A stretch of DNA of 64,000 bases, from positions 106,826 through 170,825 of the forward strand of contig JAJDXM010000009.1 of NCBI GenBank assembly GCA_022823225.1. The letters run 5' to 3'. This DNA is from Gemmatimonadota bacterium (GTDB lineage Bacteria > Gemmatimonadota > Gemmatimonadetes > Longimicrobiales > Gaopeijiaceae). A program made the position numbers and the translations under genes. Shown in pieces: positions 62,231 to 64,000 of this stretch. Every line of letters starts with the position of its first letter. Within the stretch, counting starts at the first letter, position 1. The notes under the pieces are model-generated. The model did not search any database. It worked only from the letters and a program-made list of their open reading frames with translations, and was not told the origin of the DNA.

Positions 62231-62268
62231 GGGCTGCCTCACGACCTTAACGTCCGTAAGCCAGCCGA

Positions 62269-62287
62269 CGCGACGTTGAACGTCGCG
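62269..62287. promoter_or_regulatory. 19-bp perfect palindrome
   Basis: CGCGACGTT G AACGTCGCG, a perfect inverted repeat around one central base. It lies about 180 bp before the 62091 start and about 330 bp upstream of the 62618 lipoprotein. Operator role is an inference. Confidence 0.35.
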
Positions 62288-62294
62288 GTCTGGC

Positions 62295-62316
62295 AAGGGG
62301 GCGTTCCGGCCCCCTT
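62295..62316. terminator. GC-rich hairpin
   Basis: AAGGGGG (62295-62301) / CCCCCTT (62310-62316), 8-nt loop, directly after the 19-bp palindrome. No upstream gene ends here, so it may be a relic terminator. 62317-62617 contains no recognisable gene. Confidence 0.3.
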
Positions 62317-62617
62317 AGACCCCCTGCGTTTCGCGGTGGCGATCAAGGCCGCCGCCACCAGGAAGACGCCGTTTGCGACCGCCCGGCGACGGTGTCTCGT
62401 GTCGGCCGCTTCATCCACGTCACCCCGGCCCCGGCGGACGGAGATGGTTGAGGGTGTCTCGTCGCCTGCGAGGCCCAACCACTTTCCGGGATCGGCGGTC
62501 AGGACGCCGGTCCAGTCCACCGCTTTGTGGGTCGGCACCGTCGGGCTATCGTTGATGGAGCGGCTGCGGATGGTTTGCGTCCGTGGCACCGAAGCGCTCG
62601 GAAGAAGGACTCACACG

Positions 62618-63244
62618 ATGGGCATGCGGATCGCACGCGCTCAGATCCTTCCTGCCGCCCTCCTGCTGACAGGATGCGCGGCTCTCAGCTCTCAGACCGG
62701 AACCTACGAGGACATCTTGGCGGTCGGCGCGACCTACCCCGCCGGGAAGTTGCCGATCACGCGGATCAACCGGCTCTTCGGCCGTGACCCCGACGCGCAG
62801 ATGGAGGTTGTGGTAGGTCACCGCGAGACGCGGACAGAGACGGGGGAGATCACCCACGAGTCCATTCAAATCGCCTATCCCGACGACCACAGATGCAACC
62901 TGGATTTCAGCGACGCGCCCGAGCGATTCAACGAGTTCACGGAGTGCTTGGCAAGATCGCCGGGCGCCACCTTCGGAGTCATCGTCGGCGAAGTCGTATC
63001 CGACGACGTCACGCTCCACACGATATTGGGGTTCCACATCCGCCCCCGTGAGGAGGAGCAGGGCTGTGCTGCCGCCGGGGGCGATCACCGGAGCGCATCC
63101 CGCCGGGGAACTGCCGACCTCCGTCGGCTATCGGGAAGCGTTGCCACGTCCGCGCGGGGCCGAGCATCCCGACCGGTGCTTTCCTCCGCGCGCGGACCTG
63201 TGGGGGGTCGAGGGGGCAGAGCCCCCCGCCAGCCCGCCGTGTAA
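62618..63244 (+). CDS. Small lipoprotein of unknown function
   Basis: 208-residue frame. Lipobox LLLTGC near residue 19, then TYEDILAVGATYPAGKLPIT, a middle region QMEVVVGHRETRTETGEITH, CNLDFSDAPERFNEFTECLA (a Cys pair that may bond), and TLHTILGFHIRPREEEQ. After about residue 150 the sequence becomes Arg/Ser/Ala-rich, so the true C-terminus was possibly lost by frameshift. GAAGGA precedes ATG 62618. No family recognised. Confidence 0.6.
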   Translation: MGMRIARAQILPAALLLTGCAALSSQTGTYEDILAVGATYPAGKLPITRINRLFGRDPDAQMEVVVGHRETRTETGEITHESIQIAYPDDHRCNLDFSDAPERFNEFTECLARSPGATFGVIVGEVVSDDVTLHTILGFHIRPREEEQGCAAAGGDHRSASRRGTADLRRLSGSVATSARGRASRPVLSSARGPVGGRGGRAPRQPAV

Positions 63245-63576
63245 TACGGAGGGTAAGCTGGCTTGTCGCCCTAAGTCTGCGTCAAGCCAGCCGGGCGACG
63301 GCCCGAAAAGCCCTCCCGAGCGCCGCCCGAAAACGTTGGTGGCCGGGCCGTCGCGGGCAAGCCCTTCGACCTCTCGGTCGTCAAGCTCCCGGACGACGAA
63401 GGCGACCGGCCCAAGTCGCTCCTCAGCGCTGCGCACTCTGCCCTACCCGTACCCCCCTCGGGGACCCGAGATCGTCGATCTGACGCGACCCTGTGGCCCG
63501 TAGATTACCCGAAAACCCCCGGTGCGGTCGAAAACGGACTCTGAAACCGCGTTCCCGGGCTGCGGGGCACGTCCAA
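63245..63576. other. Intergenic region between lipoprotein and integrase
   Basis: 332 bp. No complete gene or tRNA is seen. One plus-strand frame reads AGKPFDLSVVKLPDDEGDRP, then KSLLSAAHSALPVPPSG, ending before 63545; it lacks a start and may be a gene fragment. As the region lies just downstream of a tyrosine integrase, it could hold an attachment site, but no direct repeat can be verified inside this window. Confidence 0.35.
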
Positions 63577-64000
63577 TCAGGCCCCGGAGCCCGCTCTCCG
63601 GCCCGAGACATGCTCCGCCCACTCATCCATGAGCCGACGCCGACGCCCGAACAGGTCGGAGCGCATGTAGGCCGCCTCCACCTTGTTCTTGACGATGTGC
63701 GCCAGCGCCGCCTCGACCACCTCCCGGGGATGGTCGGTCTCCTCTGCCGCCCAGTCCCGGAACGACGACCGGAAGCCGTGCGGCACCGCCGCGATTCCCA
63801 GCCTTTCGAGCATCTGGCGAACCTGCTTCTCGGCAAGCTCCCGTCCGCGCCCTCTCGCAAAGACGATGGGACTCGCTCCGTCCAGCCTCCGCGCCTCGTC
63901 GAGGATCTCCACCGCTCGCCCGCATAGCGGCACCCGGTGCTCCCGTCCGGCCTTCATGCGCTTCGCCGGAATCGTCCACACGCCCTCCCCGTGGTCCATC
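63577..64000 (-). CDS. P4-type tyrosine recombinase/integrase, 5' partial
   Basis: C-terminal ~140 residues of a P4/CP4-57-type phage or island integrase; the N-terminus lies beyond the right edge. Catalytic-domain motifs: VWTIPAKRMKAGREHRVPL (Lys and Arg-containing strand), HGFRSSFRDWAAEE (HxxR), then ALAHIVKNKVEAAYMRSDLF containing the His and the nucleophilic Tyr, and a C-terminal RRRRLMDEWAEHVSG. Complete in the part seen, so possibly active. Marks an integrated element extending to the right. Confidence 0.88.
   Translation of the reverse strand, partial: MDHGEGVWTIPAKRMKAGREHRVPLCGRAVEILDEARRLDGASPIVFARGRGRELAEKQVRQMLERLGIAAVPHGFRSSFRDWAAEETDHPREVVEAALAHIVKNKVEAAYMRSDLFGRRRRLMDEWAEHVSGRRAGSGA

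Noticed and set aside
63245..63576. tRNA gene as integrase attachment site
   Set aside because: No T-arm sequence like GGTTCGAxTCC or cloverleaf pairing could be found on either strand.

Overview
The window is GC-rich, densely packed bacterial chromosome (roughly two-thirds G+C by eye). The gene content suggests Gemmatimonadota or a close relative in the FCB group: many secreted metallopeptidases (two M28, one S9), sortilin-like and six-bladed beta-propellers, Ig-repeat lipoproteins, carboxypeptidase-regulatory/VWA proteins, Tat-exported enzymes and many ATGA/GTGA/TTGA stop-start overlaps. The taxon is an inference from gene style; no rRNA or tRNA gene was found.

Layout. 1-20.4 kb is mostly housekeeping and metabolic accessory genes: S9 peptidase (cut by the left edge), MauG-like di-heme peroxidase, FmdB zinc ribbon, two APC permeases, a pair of paralogous membrane-anchored proteins (one with a long coiled coil), an aldo/keto reductase-RidA fusion with a HAD hydrolase, an FKBP lipoprotein, a LOG-family gene broken by an in-frame amber, an aminotransferase, a Tat metallo-beta-lactamase-fold enzyme coupled to an ANKH-like transporter, FkbM methyltransferase, GNAT, and threonine aldolase.

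20.4-27.7 kb is an accessory island that looks less GC-rich. It holds an Rpn-type nuclease pseudogene, a cut-off N-terminus of an ISP-like methyltransferase, and a Fic/Doc toxin pseudogene spread over at least three reading frames. Beside these stands an intact two-gene operon: an AAA_14/DUF4143 ATPase (26124-27425) overlapping by 4 bp a 1374-residue NACHT-like NTPase with a C-terminal PD-(D/E)XK nuclease (22003-26127). A palindrome and a Bacteroidota-style promoter lie directly before its start. This operon is the best candidate for an undescribed (probably anti-phage) system.

27.7-44.1 kb: outer-membrane barrels (one apparently starting at ATA), an Ig-repeat lipoprotein, an amidohydrolase, a multicopper oxidase / cobalamin-binding-like protein / Dph6-like ATP-pyrophosphatase operon, and a secreted LVIVD protein / YVTN propeller / polysaccharide deacetylase operon in which every stop overlaps the next start. 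A roughly 44-bp dispersed repeat has entered the oxidase and deacetylase genes. 44.1-52.5 kb: two tandem VWA paralogues, an N-formylglutamate-amidohydrolase-like lipoprotein, an unusual M28 peptidase and an NTF2-like lipoprotein. 52.5-62.2 kb: a HipB-like regulator broken by an amber, a sortilin-type propeller, a GCPII-like M28 peptidase, and a coupled propeller/PDZ/propeller operon preceded by the remnant of a third propeller. 62.2 kb to the end: palindromes, a small lipoprotein and the C-terminal part of a P4-type integrase running off the right edge, which suggests the border of an integrated element.
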